Below are positions 10,523 through 18,843 of a DNA stretch of 64,000 nt, one piece after another. A program made the translations under genes and the position numbers. The notes beneath the pieces were generated by a model that saw nothing but the letters and a program-made list of their open reading frames with translations, did no database searches and was not told the DNA's origin. This stretch comes from Piscinibacter sp. HJYY11 (lineage in GTDB: Bacteria > Pseudomonadota > Gammaproteobacteria > Burkholderiales > Burkholderiaceae_C): the NCBI RefSeq assembly GCF_016735515.1, contig NZ_JAERQZ010000001.1, positions 4,824,746 through 4,888,745 of the forward strand, written 5' to 3'. Every line of letters begins with the position of its first letter. Within the stretch, counting starts at the first letter, position 1.

Positions 10523-10540
10523 CCTCACGGCGGCGTGAGG
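10523..10540. terminator. Possible bidirectional hairpin between eda and a convergent gene
   Basis: CCTCACG (10523-10529) and CGTGAGG (10534-10540) form a 7-bp perfect stem with a 4-base loop, located between eda and the end of the convergent lipoprotein gene. There is no T-run on either side, so it is not a canonical intrinsic terminator. The stem also covers the lipoprotein stop codon. Confidence 0.3.
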
Positions 10541-12600
10541 TCGTAGGTGGCGTAGTGCGCGTTGAAGGCCCGGCCGGCGCTGTCGGTGCTGTAGAGGTGC
10601 AGGCCCGTCTGGTAGGTGTTGGTGCCGAAGCTCGGGCCCGTGCCGTTGCAGTGCAGGTCGTTCACCGTCGCCACGCTGCAATTGATCACCCCGCTGCGTG
10701 CCACCGACGAGACCGTGGCCCCGTCGTTGAACGACTGGTTGGGCGTGCCGGTCACCACTCGCACGCCGAAGAGCGTGATGTTGACCGGAGGCAGTGCGCC
10801 CGCGGGCACTTCCCAGCTGACGGCCACCGGCCCGGCGCCGAGCGGAAGCACGCCGGTGGACAGGGCCGTGCTCGCCATCGTGGCCAGGGCGCTGACCGGC
10901 AGCCGCGCCAGCGGCCGGGCGCGGAACTCCGCGAGGGTCAATGCGCGTGAACGGGTTCGGTAGGCCTGCTCGGCCGCGAGCGTGGCCGGGTCGCTGGCAA
11001 GGTAGTAGCGGAAGCGCCAGACCGACTGTGCGGGGATTGCCGCGACTTCCGCCTCGGTGAGTTGCGGAGAGGCGAAGACGAGCCCGGTGTCGAGCGTGGA
11101 CGGCGAGCCCGGCGTGGCGGCCGACTCGTAGGCCGACGCCACGCGCAGCAGGCTGGTGCCGCTCAAGGTGCCGTTGGCGCGCACGAGGTTGAGCGCAGCA
11201 CCGCCCGCGGACGGCCGCAGCGTGAGCGTGGTGCCGAACGGCGTCTGCACCTCCACCCGGTCGAAGATCGGCACGCCGTTCACGGTCGTGTTGTTGACCT
11301 GCAGGTTGTAGGCGCTGCTGTAGTAGTTGAAGTCCGACTGGCCGAGCGTCGGGAAGACACGGTACTGGTGATAGGCCGCGACGCCGCCGCTGTAGGCGTA
11401 CTGGTTGCCGATCAGCTTGAGCGCCGCGCCTTCGCGCCGCACCACCAGCGAGTCGTAGGTGGTGTTGCCGCTCGTGGCGACCGAGCGGTAGCCCACGACG
11501 AGATCGCCGTTGTTGCGCGCGAACTCGTAGGTGCCCTGGCTGAACACGAGGCCGGTGGCGCCGTTGCTGAAGATGCCGGAGAAGGAGCCCGTCGCGCTGA
11601 CGACGTTGCCCTGGCTGAGGTAGGTGCCCGGGTCGTCGCCGACGAAGAGCGAACGGCAGGCGGGCGCGGTGATCTGTGCCGCAGTGGTGCCGCCGGTGGC
11701 GATGCGTTGCGACAGCGGCAGTGCATAGCAGGCGGTGATGCGCGCCATCAGGTCGCTGATGAGCGGCGCAGTGCCGGAGGGCGCGAGCGCGGCGGGGTCG
11801 ACGGGCGTGTTGAGTGCGGTGCTGTTGGCGGCCACGATGTCGGGCAGGGGCTGCGTGCTGCCGAAGCGCACCGGGGTGAGGGCGGCACCCGCGGCACTGG
11901 CGCGCAAGCCGACCTCCACGTTGGCGCCGGTGGTGCCGGTGGGCGTGATGGTCACGTAGAGCGAGTCCAGCAGCTGGTCGAAGCCGGTGCCGTCGACGAC
12001 GAACACGCCGCGGATCGGATCGAAGGTCGTCTGGCCGGCAGCCGTCAGGTAGGGCGCGAGCAAGGTGCGCACCTCGGCCAGCTTGTCGCTGATGGACTGC
12101 GTGTCGACAGTGGCCGCACCACTGCCCACTTCACCCGCCAGGGCCAGCGGCTGGCCCGAGGGGCTCAGGCGTGTGGCGACGAGCGTGGTCACCGGGCTCA
12201 GGTTGAGCCGCGTGGTCGTGCCGGCGGCCGGGGCGGTGTCGAACACGCTCACGAGCGTCTGGGTTTCACCGGTGGCTTCGGTGCGTGACGCGACGGCGAC
12301 GAAAGGCGCCTGGGCGGTCTCGCTGAGCGTCAGCTCCCACTGGCCATCGCTGCCGACCGGTGCGCTCGTGCCCACGAGCCCGCCGCTGCGGTCGTAGATG
12401 CGCACCACCGACTCGGTGAACGGTGCGCCGGTGGCTGCCACGCCGCCGAACTTGCGCGCGGGGCGGGTGTTGGTGCTGCCGCCACTGTCGCCGCCTCCGC
12501 CGCAAGCGGTGAGGGTGGCTGCCGCCACGAGGGTGATGGCGAATTGCCGCAGCCGGCGTGGCTGGCGGAATGAGGCTGTCGTAGACGAACGCTGCTGCAT
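10525..12600 (-). CDS. Large predicted lipoprotein, unknown function
   Basis: A 691-residue protein exported as a lipoprotein: a basic N-terminus, a hydrophobic stretch and the lipobox LTAC (cysteine near residue 33) followed by GGGGDSGGSTNTRP, a flexible tether common in outer-membrane lipoproteins. Residues about 50-110 resemble a beta-sandwich of the carboxypeptidase-regulatory or Ig-like type (GVAATGAPFTESVVRIYD). The rest is Ser/Thr/Ala/Gly-rich beta-strand sequence, and I recognise no catalytic motif. GGAGG lies 6 bases before the ATG. It is convergent with eda and followed upstream by an unrelated gene. Probably a surface or periplasmic binding/structural protein; the function is unknown. 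Confidence 0.75.
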   Translation of the reverse strand: MQQRSSTTASFRQPRRLRQFAITLVAAATLTACGGGGDSGGSTNTRPARKFGGVAATGAPFTESVVRIYDRSGGLVGTSAPVGSDGQWELTLSETAQAPFVAVASRTEATGETQTLVSVFDTAPAAGTTTRLNLSPVTTLVATRLSPSGQPLALAGEVGSGAATVDTQSISDKLAEVRTLLAPYLTAAGQTTFDPIRGVFVVDGTGFDQLLDSLYVTITPTGTTGANVEVGLRASAAGAALTPVRFGSTQPLPDIVAANSTALNTPVDPAALAPSGTAPLISDLMARITACYALPLSQRIATGGTTAAQITAPACRSLFVGDDPGTYLSQGNVVSATGSFSGIFSNGATGLVFSQGTYEFARNNGDLVVGYRSVATSGNTTYDSLVVRREGAALKLIGNQYAYSGGVAAYHQYRVFPTLGQSDFNYYSSAYNLQVNNTTVNGVPIFDRVEVQTPFGTTLTLRPSAGGAALNLVRANGTLSGTSLLRVASAYESAATPGSPSTLDTGLVFASPQLTEAEVAAIPAQSVWRFRYYLASDPATLAAEQAYRTRSRALTLAEFRARPLARLPVSALATMASTALSTGVLPLGAGPVAVSWEVPAGALPPVNITLFGVRVVTGTPNQSFNDGATVSSVARSGVINCSVATVNDLHCNGTGPSFGTNTYQTGLHLYSTDSAGRAFNAHYATYDLTPP

Positions 12601-12699
12601 GGTGTCCTCCCGTCGATGGCATCGTCGGAAGGCATGCTAGGCAACGAGGTCGTCGCCCGCGTCATCCAGTCGGATGAGATGCGGGCGGGTTCGCGTCGT

Positions 12700-13086
12700 T
12701 CAGGGTTTGCGTTCGATCAGCTCGACCTTGTAGCCGTCGGGGTCGGTGATGAAGGCGATCACCGTCGAGCCGCCCTTCACCGGGCCGGCTTCGCGGGTGA
12801 CGGCGCCGCCGTTCGCGCGGATCTTCTCGCAGGCCGCATACGCGTCGGGCACTTCGATCGCGATGTGGCCGTAGGCGGTGCCGAGCTCGTATCGGTCGAC
12901 GCCGTAGTTGTAGGTGAGCTCGATCTCGGCGTGCTCGGGGTTGTGGCCGTAGCCGACGAAGGCGAGCGAGTATTTCTGCTCGGGCCGGTCGGTGGTGCGC
13001 AGCAGTTGCATGCCCATGACCTTCGTGTAGAAGTCGATCGACCGTTGCAGGTCGCCGACGCGCAGCATGGTGTGGAGTAAGCGCAT
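12700..13086 (-). CDS. gloA: Lactoylglutathione lyase (glyoxalase I)
   Basis: A 128-residue glyoxalase I. It isomerises the hemithioacetal of methylglyoxal and glutathione to S-lactoylglutathione. All four metal ligands of the bacterial nickel-type enzyme are in place: H5, E56 (HAEIELTYN), H74 (YGHIAIEV) and E122 (YKVELIERK). The length is typical. Its ATG lies one base after the stop of the thioesterase gene, so the two are co-transcribed. Methylglyoxal detoxification fits a sugar-degrading organism but is general. Confidence 0.95.
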   Translation of the reverse strand: MRLLHTMLRVGDLQRSIDFYTKVMGMQLLRTTDRPEQKYSLAFVGYGHNPEHAEIELTYNYGVDRYELGTAYGHIAIEVPDAYAACEKIRANGGAVTREAGPVKGGSTVIAFITDPDGYKVELIERKP

Positions 13087-13087
13087 C

Positions 13088-13570
13088 TCAGCCTTTGGCG
13101 TCCATGATGAAACAGGTGGTGGAGGCGTGAGCGTACAGCTTGCCGTCGTGGCCGTAGAGGCGGCCCTCCGCCGTGCCCATGCTGCGGCCGAGGTGAATCA
13201 CCTTGCCTTCGGCACGCACGAGCGGCACGTGCTCCGTCAGCGCCCGCACGATGTTGATCTTCAGTTCGACCGTCGTGTAGCTCTTGCCGACGGGCAACGA
13301 CGAGTGGATGGCGCAGGCCACGCAGGAGTCGAGCAGGGTGGCGAACCAGCCGCCGTGCACCGTGCCGAGCGGGTTGTAGTGCGCGCGGCGCGGGCGGCCC
13401 TGGAAGATGGCGCGCCCGGGCTCCACGAAGACCGGCAGGAAGTCGAGCGTCTCGCCAATGTGCGGCTGGGGCAGCTCGCCGGAGAACATCGCATCGAACA
13501 CCTCGATGCCGGCCTTGCCCGCCACCTGCTCGGGGCGGATCACGCCGAGGGCGCTGCGGCGGGCGCGCAC
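13088..13570 (-). CDS. PaaI-type hotdog thioesterase, N-terminus apparently frameshifted
   Basis: A 160-residue reading from a GTG at 13570, with the hotdog-fold thioesterase motif [19 protein letters not shown] at about residues 64-82 and the fold's later strand [12 protein letters not shown]. Such enzymes hydrolyse acyl-CoA thioesters. The true start is probably the ATG at 13635: it has GGAGG five bases upstream and opens MADATTLTPEQPSPP, but stops after 31 codons in a different frame. The thioesterase frame itself stays open 12 codons above the GTG and reads [15 protein letters not shown], which looks like genuine coding sequence. One missing base near 13590-13605 would join the two. gloA follows one base after its stop. 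Confidence 0.85.
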   Translation of the reverse strand: MRARRSALGVIRPEQVAGKAGIEVFDAMFSGELPQPHIGETLDFLPVFVEPGRAIFQGRPRRAHYNPLGTVHGGWFATLLDSCVACAIHSSLPVGKSYTTVELKINIVRALTEHVPLVRAEGKVIHLGRSMGTAEGRLYGHDGKLYAHASTTCFIMDAKG

Positions 13571-13632
13571 TGCGGCCTCATCGGCCTCCCAGGCGGCGAG
13601 GGTTGTTCAGGGGTGAGGGTGGTGGCGTCGGC

Positions 13633-13645
13633 CATGGAATCCTCC
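13633..13645 (-). promoter_or_regulatory. Strong ribosome-binding site and ATG out of frame with the thioesterase
   Basis: On the minus strand GGAGG (13645-13641) precedes ATG (13635-13633) by five bases. The resulting reading ends at 13540, but it is only 65 bases from the thioesterase GTG, one short of being in frame. It marks the likely original start of the thioesterase gene. Confidence 0.65.
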
Positions 13646-13651
13646 AAACGG

Positions 13652-13680
13652 TTGCATATACAAAGATTGTAGCTACAATC
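13652..13680 (+). promoter_or_regulatory. marR promoter with perfect operator palindrome
   Basis: TTGCAT (13652-13657) and TACAAT (13674-13679) with 16-bp spacing form a plausible sigma-70 promoter. The -10 box is embedded in the perfect 16-bp palindrome GATTGTAGCTACAATC (13665-13680), a size and form typical of MarR operators. It lies between the divergent thioesterase and marR genes, so the regulator could repress itself and affect both directions. Transcription would start at about 13686, next to the marR ATG. Confidence 0.65.
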
Positions 13681-13686
13681 GATCGC

Positions 13687-14151
13687 ATGGTAGCCCCGAC
13701 CCGATCCGTCACGCAGCCGCGCGGCTGTACCAACTTCAAGCTGCGCCAGATCACCCGCATGATCAGCCGCCGCTACGACGCGGCGGTGGCGGCCGCCGGC
13801 CTCAAGACCACGCAGTACTCGCTGCTCTCGCACATCGGCGCGATGGAACCGGTGCGGCCGTCGGACCTCGCAGCCCGGATGAACCTGGAGGTGTCGACGC
13901 TGTCGCGCAACCTGCAGCCGCTCATCGCACAAGGCTGGGCAGAGCTCGGGCCGGGCCCCAATGCGCGCACCCGGCTCGTCACCCTCACCGACGCCGGCCG
14001 TGCCAAGCGCGCCGAAGCGCAGCGCCTGTGGAAGCAGGCGCAGACGAACCTCAATGAGGTGCTGGGCGAAGCCCGGGTGGTGCAGTTGCACCAGTTGATC
14101 GACGAAAGCCTGGCGCTGCTGGGGCCCGACGGAGAAACCGATGACGAATGA
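13687..14151 (+). CDS. MarR-family transcriptional regulator
   Basis: A 154-residue dimeric winged-helix regulator from the ATG at 13687 (MVAPTRSVTQPRG). The recognition region RPSDLAARMNLEVSTLSRNLQPL and the wing GPNARTRLVTLTDAGRAK are clear. A longer in-frame reading from 13603 would cross the promoter and operator and is rejected. No Shine-Dalgarno sequence precedes the ATG, so the mRNA may be leaderless. The stop overlaps the start of the MFS transporter gene by 11 bases. The usual arrangement is repression of the linked exporter, relieved by a phenolic or drug-like ligand. Confidence 0.92.
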   Translation: MVAPTRSVTQPRGCTNFKLRQITRMISRRYDAAVAAAGLKTTQYSLLSHIGAMEPVRPSDLAARMNLEVSTLSRNLQPLIAQGWAELGPGPNARTRLVTLTDAGRAKRAEAQRLWKQAQTNLNEVLGEARVVQLHQLIDESLALLGPDGETDDE

Positions 14152-15391
14152 GACGAACACACGCCGCCTCGCGCTCTGGCTGGTGCTGCTGGCGGCGGCC
14201 GGCACCTTCTCGCTGACGATGGGGGCGCGCCAGTCGATGGGGCTTTTCCTCAACACGCTGAACACGCACACCGGCCTCGGCCTTGCGAGCATCAGCCTCG
14301 CGTTCGCCTTCGGCCAGCTGTGGTGGGGCCTCACGCAGCCATTCGCCGGCATGGTGGCCGACCGCGTGGGCGCCGGGCGTGTGCTCGTGGCCGGCGTGCT
14401 GCTCATCGCCATCGGCACGGCGATGGTGCCGTTCATGACGACGACGGCCGGGCTGATCCTCGCGATCGGCGTGCTGTCGGCCGGTGGCGCCGGCATGGCG
14501 GGCCCGGCGGTGCTGATGGCGGCGACCACGCGGCTCGTGCCGGCCGAGAAGCGCGGCATGGCCTCCGGCATCGTGAACGCGGGGGGCTCGTTCGGGCAGT
14601 TCCTCTTTGCGCCGCTTGCGCAGGCGATCACCGCGGCGTCGAGCTGGATCGTGGCGCTGCAAAGTCTCGCGTTCATCACGCTGCTGGCGCTGCCGGCGGC
14701 CTGGGTGCTGCGTGGCACGGCGCAGCAGGCAGCGGCCGCTGCCGGTGCGGCGCCGGTGAAGAAGGAGACCACGCGCGAAGCCATCGGCCGCGCGATGCGC
14801 GACCCGAGCTACCTGATGCTGAGCGCCGGCTTCTTCGTCTGCGGCTTCCACGTCGCCTTCATCGCGACGCACCTGCCGGGCGTGGTGGCCTCGTGCCAGC
14901 TGCCGCCGGCACTGGGTGCATGGGCGCTGGGCATCATCGGGCTCTTCAACATCGTGGGCAGCGTGGCGATGGGCTGGGCGGTGTCGTTCCAGGGCGGGCG
15001 CTGGCGCATGAAGTCGCTGTTGTCGCTCGTCTATGCAACGCGCGCGGTGGCGGTGCTGCTGTTCCTGATCGCGCCGAAGACCGAGTTCACGCTGCTGGTG
15101 TTCGCGGCGGTGATCGGCGTCACCTACCTTTCCACCGTGCCACCGACCGCGGGCCTCGTCGCCAAGTTCTATGGTCCTGCGCACATGGCCACGCTGTTCG
15201 GTCTGGTGATGCTGGCACACCAGATCGGCGGCTTCCTTGGGGCCTACTTCGGCGGCAAGTCCTTCGAGTGGACCGGCAGCTACAACTGGATGTGGTACGT
15301 GGACATCGTGCTGGCCATCGGCGCGGCACTCATCCACCTGCCGATCCGCGAGGCCTCGGCCGTGCGGGCCGCGCAGCCGGCCAAGGCTTGA
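14141..15391 (+). CDS. MFS transporter
   Basis: A 416-residue major facilitator protein with about twelve hydrophobic segments split by a central hydrophilic loop around residues 195-225 (APVKKETTREAIGRAMRDPSY). The loop-2/3 region reads FAGMVADRVGAGRVLVAGVLL, matching the family's G-x-x-x-D-R-x-G-x-R motif. It resembles the oxalate/formate- and monocarboxylate-type MFS branch more than classical drug exporters, so the substrate is open. It overlaps marR by 11 bases and is presumably controlled by it. Confidence 0.9.
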   Translation: MTNETNTRRLALWLVLLAAAGTFSLTMGARQSMGLFLNTLNTHTGLGLASISLAFAFGQLWWGLTQPFAGMVADRVGAGRVLVAGVLLIAIGTAMVPFMTTTAGLILAIGVLSAGGAGMAGPAVLMAATTRLVPAEKRGMASGIVNAGGSFGQFLFAPLAQAITAASSWIVALQSLAFITLLALPAAWVLRGTAQQAAAAAGAAPVKKETTREAIGRAMRDPSYLMLSAGFFVCGFHVAFIATHLPGVVASCQLPPALGAWALGIIGLFNIVGSVAMGWAVSFQGGRWRMKSLLSLVYATRAVAVLLFLIAPKTEFTLLVFAAVIGVTYLSTVPPTAGLVAKFYGPAHMATLFGLVMLAHQIGGFLGAYFGGKSFEWTGSYNWMWYVDIVLAIGAALIHLPIREASAVRAAQPAKA

Positions 15392-15394
15392 CGC

Positions 15395-15967
15395 TCAGAT
15401 TCCGACGCCGAGAAGGACCAGCACGCCGATCACCGCGAACACCAGCGCGGCGATCGCGTGCACCCAGGCCATCGGCACGAACCTGACCGCACGCTCACCG
15501 AAGAGCACCGCCGGCACGTTCGCCAGCATCATGCCGAGGGTGGTGCCGAGCGTCACCCACACCAGCGACTGGAAGCGCGCCGCGAGCATCACGGTCGCGA
15601 TCTGCGTCTTGTCGCCCATCTCGGCCAGGAAGAACGCGACGACGGTGACGCCGAACACGCCCCAGCGGCCGGCGCCGGCGGTATCGCCCTCGTCGGCCTT
15701 GTCAGGGATGAGCATCCACACGGCCACCGCGAGGAACGAGGCCCCGAGGATCCAGCGCATCCACTGCGGGTCGACGAGGCTCTGCAGCCACGCGCCGAGC
15801 GCCGCTGCTGCGGCGTGGTTGGCGAGCGTGGCGACGAGGATGCCCAGCACGATGGGCACCGGCTTGCGGTAGCGGGCTGCGAGCAGCAGGGCGAGGAGCT
15901 GGGTCTTGTCGCCGATCTCGCCGAGGGCGACGACGCCAGTCGACACCCAGAAAGCTTCAAACGTCAT
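15395..15967 (-). CDS. TMEM165/GDT1 (UPF0016) family ion transporter
   Basis: A 190-residue membrane protein with six predicted helices in two homologous halves. Each half carries the family motif: ALGEIGDKTQLLALLLA near residue 15 and FLAEMGDKTQIATVMLA near residue 113. Family members export Mn2+ (bacterial MneA-type) or exchange Ca2+/H+; which applies here is inferred. I take the ATG at 15967; a TTG one codon earlier is less likely. It is the last gene of an operon with the SDR (gap 6 bp) and MBL genes, with no obvious functional link. Confidence 0.9.
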   Translation of the reverse strand: MTFEAFWVSTGVVALGEIGDKTQLLALLLAARYRKPVPIVLGILVATLANHAAAAALGAWLQSLVDPQWMRWILGASFLAVAVWMLIPDKADEGDTAGAGRWGVFGVTVVAFFLAEMGDKTQIATVMLAARFQSLVWVTLGTTLGMMLANVPAVLFGERAVRFVPMAWVHAIAALVFAVIGVLVLLGVGI

Positions 15968-15973
15968 CAAGGA

Positions 15974-16762
15974 TCAGGTCGTGGGAACGGTGTAGTTGAG
16001 CGTCATGCGGCCGCCATCGACGAAGACGATCTCGCCGGTCATGTAGCTGGAAGCGCTGCTCAGGAGGAATGCGGTGACCTCGGCGATCTCTTCCGGCTCG
16101 CCCAGGCGCTTCATCGGCGTGCGGCTCATGATGCGCTGCTTGGCTTCTTCGCTGCCGAGCACGGCGTTGCGCGCGAGCTCGGTGGCGATGGTGCCGGGGG
16201 CGACGGCGTTGACACGCACGCCCTTGTCGGCCAGCGAAAGCGCCATCACCCGCGTGAGCTGGTTGATGCCGCCCTTGCTCACGTTGTAGCTCGCGATGCT
16301 GGGAATCGCCATCACGCCGTTGACCGAGCTCATGTTGACGATGGCGCCGCCACCGGACTTCACCATCTCGCGTGCGGCAGCCTGGCCGACGAGGAAGGCA
16401 CCTTTGAGGTTGACGTCGATCACCGCGTCCCAGTCGGCTTCGGTGATGTCGAGGAAGTCGGCGGCCTTGAAGATGCCGGCGTTGTTGACGAGGCCGGTGA
16501 TGCGGCCAAAGGCCTTGAGCGTCTCGGTGATCGCGGCAACGACCTCGGCCTTGATCGCGACGTTGCAGTGCACGTAGTGCACTCGCCGGCCTTGAGCCGC
16601 GAGCGAAGCGGCGAGGGCCTGGCCGCGCGCATCGTCGACGTCCCAGAGTGCGATGCCGGCGCCGTCTTGCGACAGGCGCTCGGCGCAGGCCGCGCCGATG
16701 CCTTGCGAGGCCCCGGTGACGATGACGACCTGGTCGTTCAGCGCGAAGTGGACGTGGCTCAT
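15974..16762 (-). CDS. SDR family NAD(P)-dependent oxidoreductase
   Basis: A 262-residue classical short-chain dehydrogenase. It has the Rossmann glycine motif TGASQGIG (16-23), NNAG (93-96), and the catalytic Ser145, Tyr159 and Lys163 in SYNVSKGG. The acidic residue after the second beta strand (LWDVDD) suggests NAD rather than NADP. The C-terminus MTGEIVFVDGG is typical of FabG-like enzymes. The start codon overlaps the MBL gene stop by four bases (ATGA), so they are translationally coupled. The substrate is unknown. Confidence 0.9.
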   Translation of the reverse strand: MSHVHFALNDQVVIVTGASQGIGAACAERLSQDGAGIALWDVDDARGQALAASLAAQGRRVHYVHCNVAIKAEVVAAITETLKAFGRITGLVNNAGIFKAADFLDITEADWDAVIDVNLKGAFLVGQAAAREMVKSGGGAIVNMSSVNGVMAIPSIASYNVSKGGINQLTRVMALSLADKGVRVNAVAPGTIATELARNAVLGSEEAKQRIMSRTPMKRLGEPEEIAEVTAFLLSSASSYMTGEIVFVDGGRMTLNYTVPTT

Positions 16763-17715
16763 CGTTTGTCTCCCTCCAGCCAGACGGCAATGCCTTGCGC
16801 GTTGAGCTCGATGTCGTTCTCGAGCAGGTGCAGCACCTCGGCATCGGGCAGCGTGCAGCCGTGTGCGCGCACGCGGCGCAAGTAGACATCGCCCAGGGCT
16901 TGCTTGAGTTGGTCGTGACGCTGCGGCACATCACGCAAGGGTGTGGCGAGCTGCACCAGCTCGTCGATCTGCTCCAGCAGCATCGCGCCGAGCGTGGGGA
17001 CGCCCTGCACGCGGCCGTAGTGCGTGAGGTACATCGACTCCGGCGCGTACGACAGCAGCCGCTGCACCGAGGTCTTGAGTGCCGCGGGATCGAAATGCAC
17101 CGGCGTCGTGGTCGGCAGCAGCCAAGGGCCGCGCACGGTGTCGAACTCGCGGTAGGAGAGGCCGAAGGTGTCGCCGGTGAAGAAGCTCCTGCTGCGCTCG
17201 TCCCAGATGCAGTGGTGGTGCTTCGCGTGGCCGGGCGTGTCGAGCAGCGTCAGCGTGCGACCGGCGAGCTGCACCGTCATGCCGTCGTGGCTCGTGACGA
17301 CACGCTCCTTCGGGATGGGCGCGATCGTGCCGTAGGCGCGTGCCACTTCGTCGGCGCCGTAGACCTCACTCGCGCCGGCGATCAGTGCGCTCGGGTCGAC
17401 CATGTGGCGCTCGCCGCGCGGGTGCACCAGCAGGCGCGCATGGGGCAGCGCTTGCATCAAGGCACCGGCACCGCCGGCGTGGTCGAGATGGACGTGGGTC
17501 ACGATGACCCAGTCGGCGTCTTCGGGTCGGAGGCCGGCCGAAGCAAGCGCCGCCAGCAGGCGGGGCACGCTGTGCGTGGTGCCGGTGTCGATGAAGGCCG
17601 CGCGGCCGTCTTCGACCATCAGGTAGGCGGCATCGAAGTCGGGGCGGTGGAAGCCGGTGTCCACGGTGTGGATGCCATGCTCCGGAGGGCCCCCGAACGA
17701 GGGTGTGGCAGTCAT
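16759..17715 (-). CDS. MBL-fold metallo-hydrolase
   Basis: A 318-residue metallo-beta-lactamase-fold enzyme. The metal-binding motif is THVHLDHAGG (H74, H76, D78, H79), with a further ligand histidine in DTPGHAKHHH and the aspartate in FFTGDTFG. C-terminal helices follow after about residue 215. Such proteins act as thioesterases, lactonases or glyoxalase II-like hydrolases. The coupling to an SDR suggests a small catabolic or detoxifying operon (MBL, SDR, GDT1), but the substrate cannot be named. It is transcribed divergently from tssA, 48 bp away. Confidence 0.88.
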   Translation of the reverse strand: MTATPSFGGPPEHGIHTVDTGFHRPDFDAAYLMVEDGRAAFIDTGTTHSVPRLLAALASAGLRPEDADWVIVTHVHLDHAGGAGALMQALPHARLLVHPRGERHMVDPSALIAGASEVYGADEVARAYGTIAPIPKERVVTSHDGMTVQLAGRTLTLLDTPGHAKHHHCIWDERSRSFFTGDTFGLSYREFDTVRGPWLLPTTTPVHFDPAALKTSVQRLLSYAPESMYLTHYGRVQGVPTLGAMLLEQIDELVQLATPLRDVPQRHDQLKQALGDVYLRRVRAHGCTLPDAEVLHLLENDIELNAQGIAVWLEGDKR

Positions 17716-17763
17716 GATTCATTCTAGGCAGCGCGCGAAACCCCGCCGCTACACTGCCTGCCC

Positions 17764-18816
17764 ATGAACACCGACGAGCTCCTGCAACCGATCTCCGACG
17801 CGGCCCCGAGTGGCGAAGACCTGTCGTTCTCGGCCGAGTTTGATCAGATCGCCGAGATGCGCCGCGAGGACGACCCGACGCTCGACCAGGGCGAGTGGGT
17901 GACCGCGCTCAAGGTGGCCGACTGGCCCGGCGTGGTCGATCGTTGCAGCGAGCTGCTGCGCAGCAAGTCCAAGGACCTGCGCCTCGCCATGTGGTGGGCC
18001 GAAGCGGCGACGCTCACGCGCGGTTATGCCGGCCTGCGCGACGGCATCGCGCTGTGCGCCGATCTGTGCGAGCGCTACTGGGACACTTTCTACCCGCAGC
18101 CCGAAGACGGCGACCAGGAGCAGCGCATCGGCAACCTGGGCTGGTTCCTCGGGCGGCTGGGGCCCTTGTCGACCTCGGCGCCTGTGACGAAGGGGCGTGC
18201 CGGCACGTATTCGCTGCAGCAGATGTTTGCCGCGCGCGCGCTGCAGCCTTCACCCGACAAGCCGTTGCCCGAGGATGCGCTGACGCTCGACAAGTTCAAC
18301 CGCGCGCTGCGCGAGACGCCGAAAGACGATCTGCGCGCTTCGGTGGCGGCCCTCGAGGCCAGCCTGCAGCTGATCAACGGCTGGCAGGGCCTCGTCGATT
18401 CGAAGCTGGGCGCTGACGGCCCGAGCTTCGTCTCGGCGCGCGAGGCGCTTGCTTCGGCCTTGCACGAGCTGCAGCGGCTCGCGCGCGAAGCCGGCGCGAT
18501 CTCGGGTGCGGCCGCGGGCGGGGCAGAAGCGGGCGCCGACGGCACGGCGCAGGGCGCCGCCGGCGGTGTTTCGGGCGGTGTCACCGGTGGCCCGCTGCGA
18601 AGCCGCGAGCAGGCGCTCGGGCAGCTGCGCGAGGTGGCCGCCTTCTTCCGCGCGACCGAGCCGCACAGCCCGGTGGCCTATCTCGCCGACAAGGCCGTGC
18701 AATGGGGCGACATGCCCCTGCACCTGTGGTTGCGCGCGGTGCTCAAGGACGCGGGCGCATTGGCCCACGTGGAAGAGCTGCTCGGCGTCGAGCCGCCGCG
18801 GGACCCGAACGCCTGA
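17764..18816 (+). CDS. tssA: T6SS baseplate/sheath-cap protein TssA
   Basis: A 350-residue ImpA-type protein. The N-terminal ImpA_N domain covers about residues 5-120 (LLQPISDAAPSGEDLSFS through RYWDTFYPQPEDGD). An Ala/Gly-rich linker spans about residues 250-280. The C-terminal domain (REQALGQLREVAAFFRATEPHSPVAYL) belongs to the short TssA1 class. TssA primes the baseplate and coordinates sheath polymerisation at the distal end. It is the leftmost gene of the T6SS locus, alone on the plus strand and convergent with the ompA-like gene, and so has its own transcription unit. Confidence 0.95.
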   Translation: MNTDELLQPISDAAPSGEDLSFSAEFDQIAEMRREDDPTLDQGEWVTALKVADWPGVVDRCSELLRSKSKDLRLAMWWAEAATLTRGYAGLRDGIALCADLCERYWDTFYPQPEDGDQEQRIGNLGWFLGRLGPLSTSAPVTKGRAGTYSLQQMFAARALQPSPDKPLPEDALTLDKFNRALRETPKDDLRASVAALEASLQLINGWQGLVDSKLGADGPSFVSAREALASALHELQRLAREAGAISGAAAGGAEAGADGTAQGAAGGVSGGVTGGPLRSREQALGQLREVAAFFRATEPHSPVAYLADKAVQWGDMPLHLWLRAVLKDAGALAHVEELLGVEPPRDPNA

Positions 18817-18843
18817 GCGTTCGGCGCACTTCGCGTCCGTGCC

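Noticed and set aside
13603..13686. Longer N-terminus for the MarR regulator
   Set aside because: It would include the operator palindrome and promoter and adds a non-conserved Gly-rich sequence.
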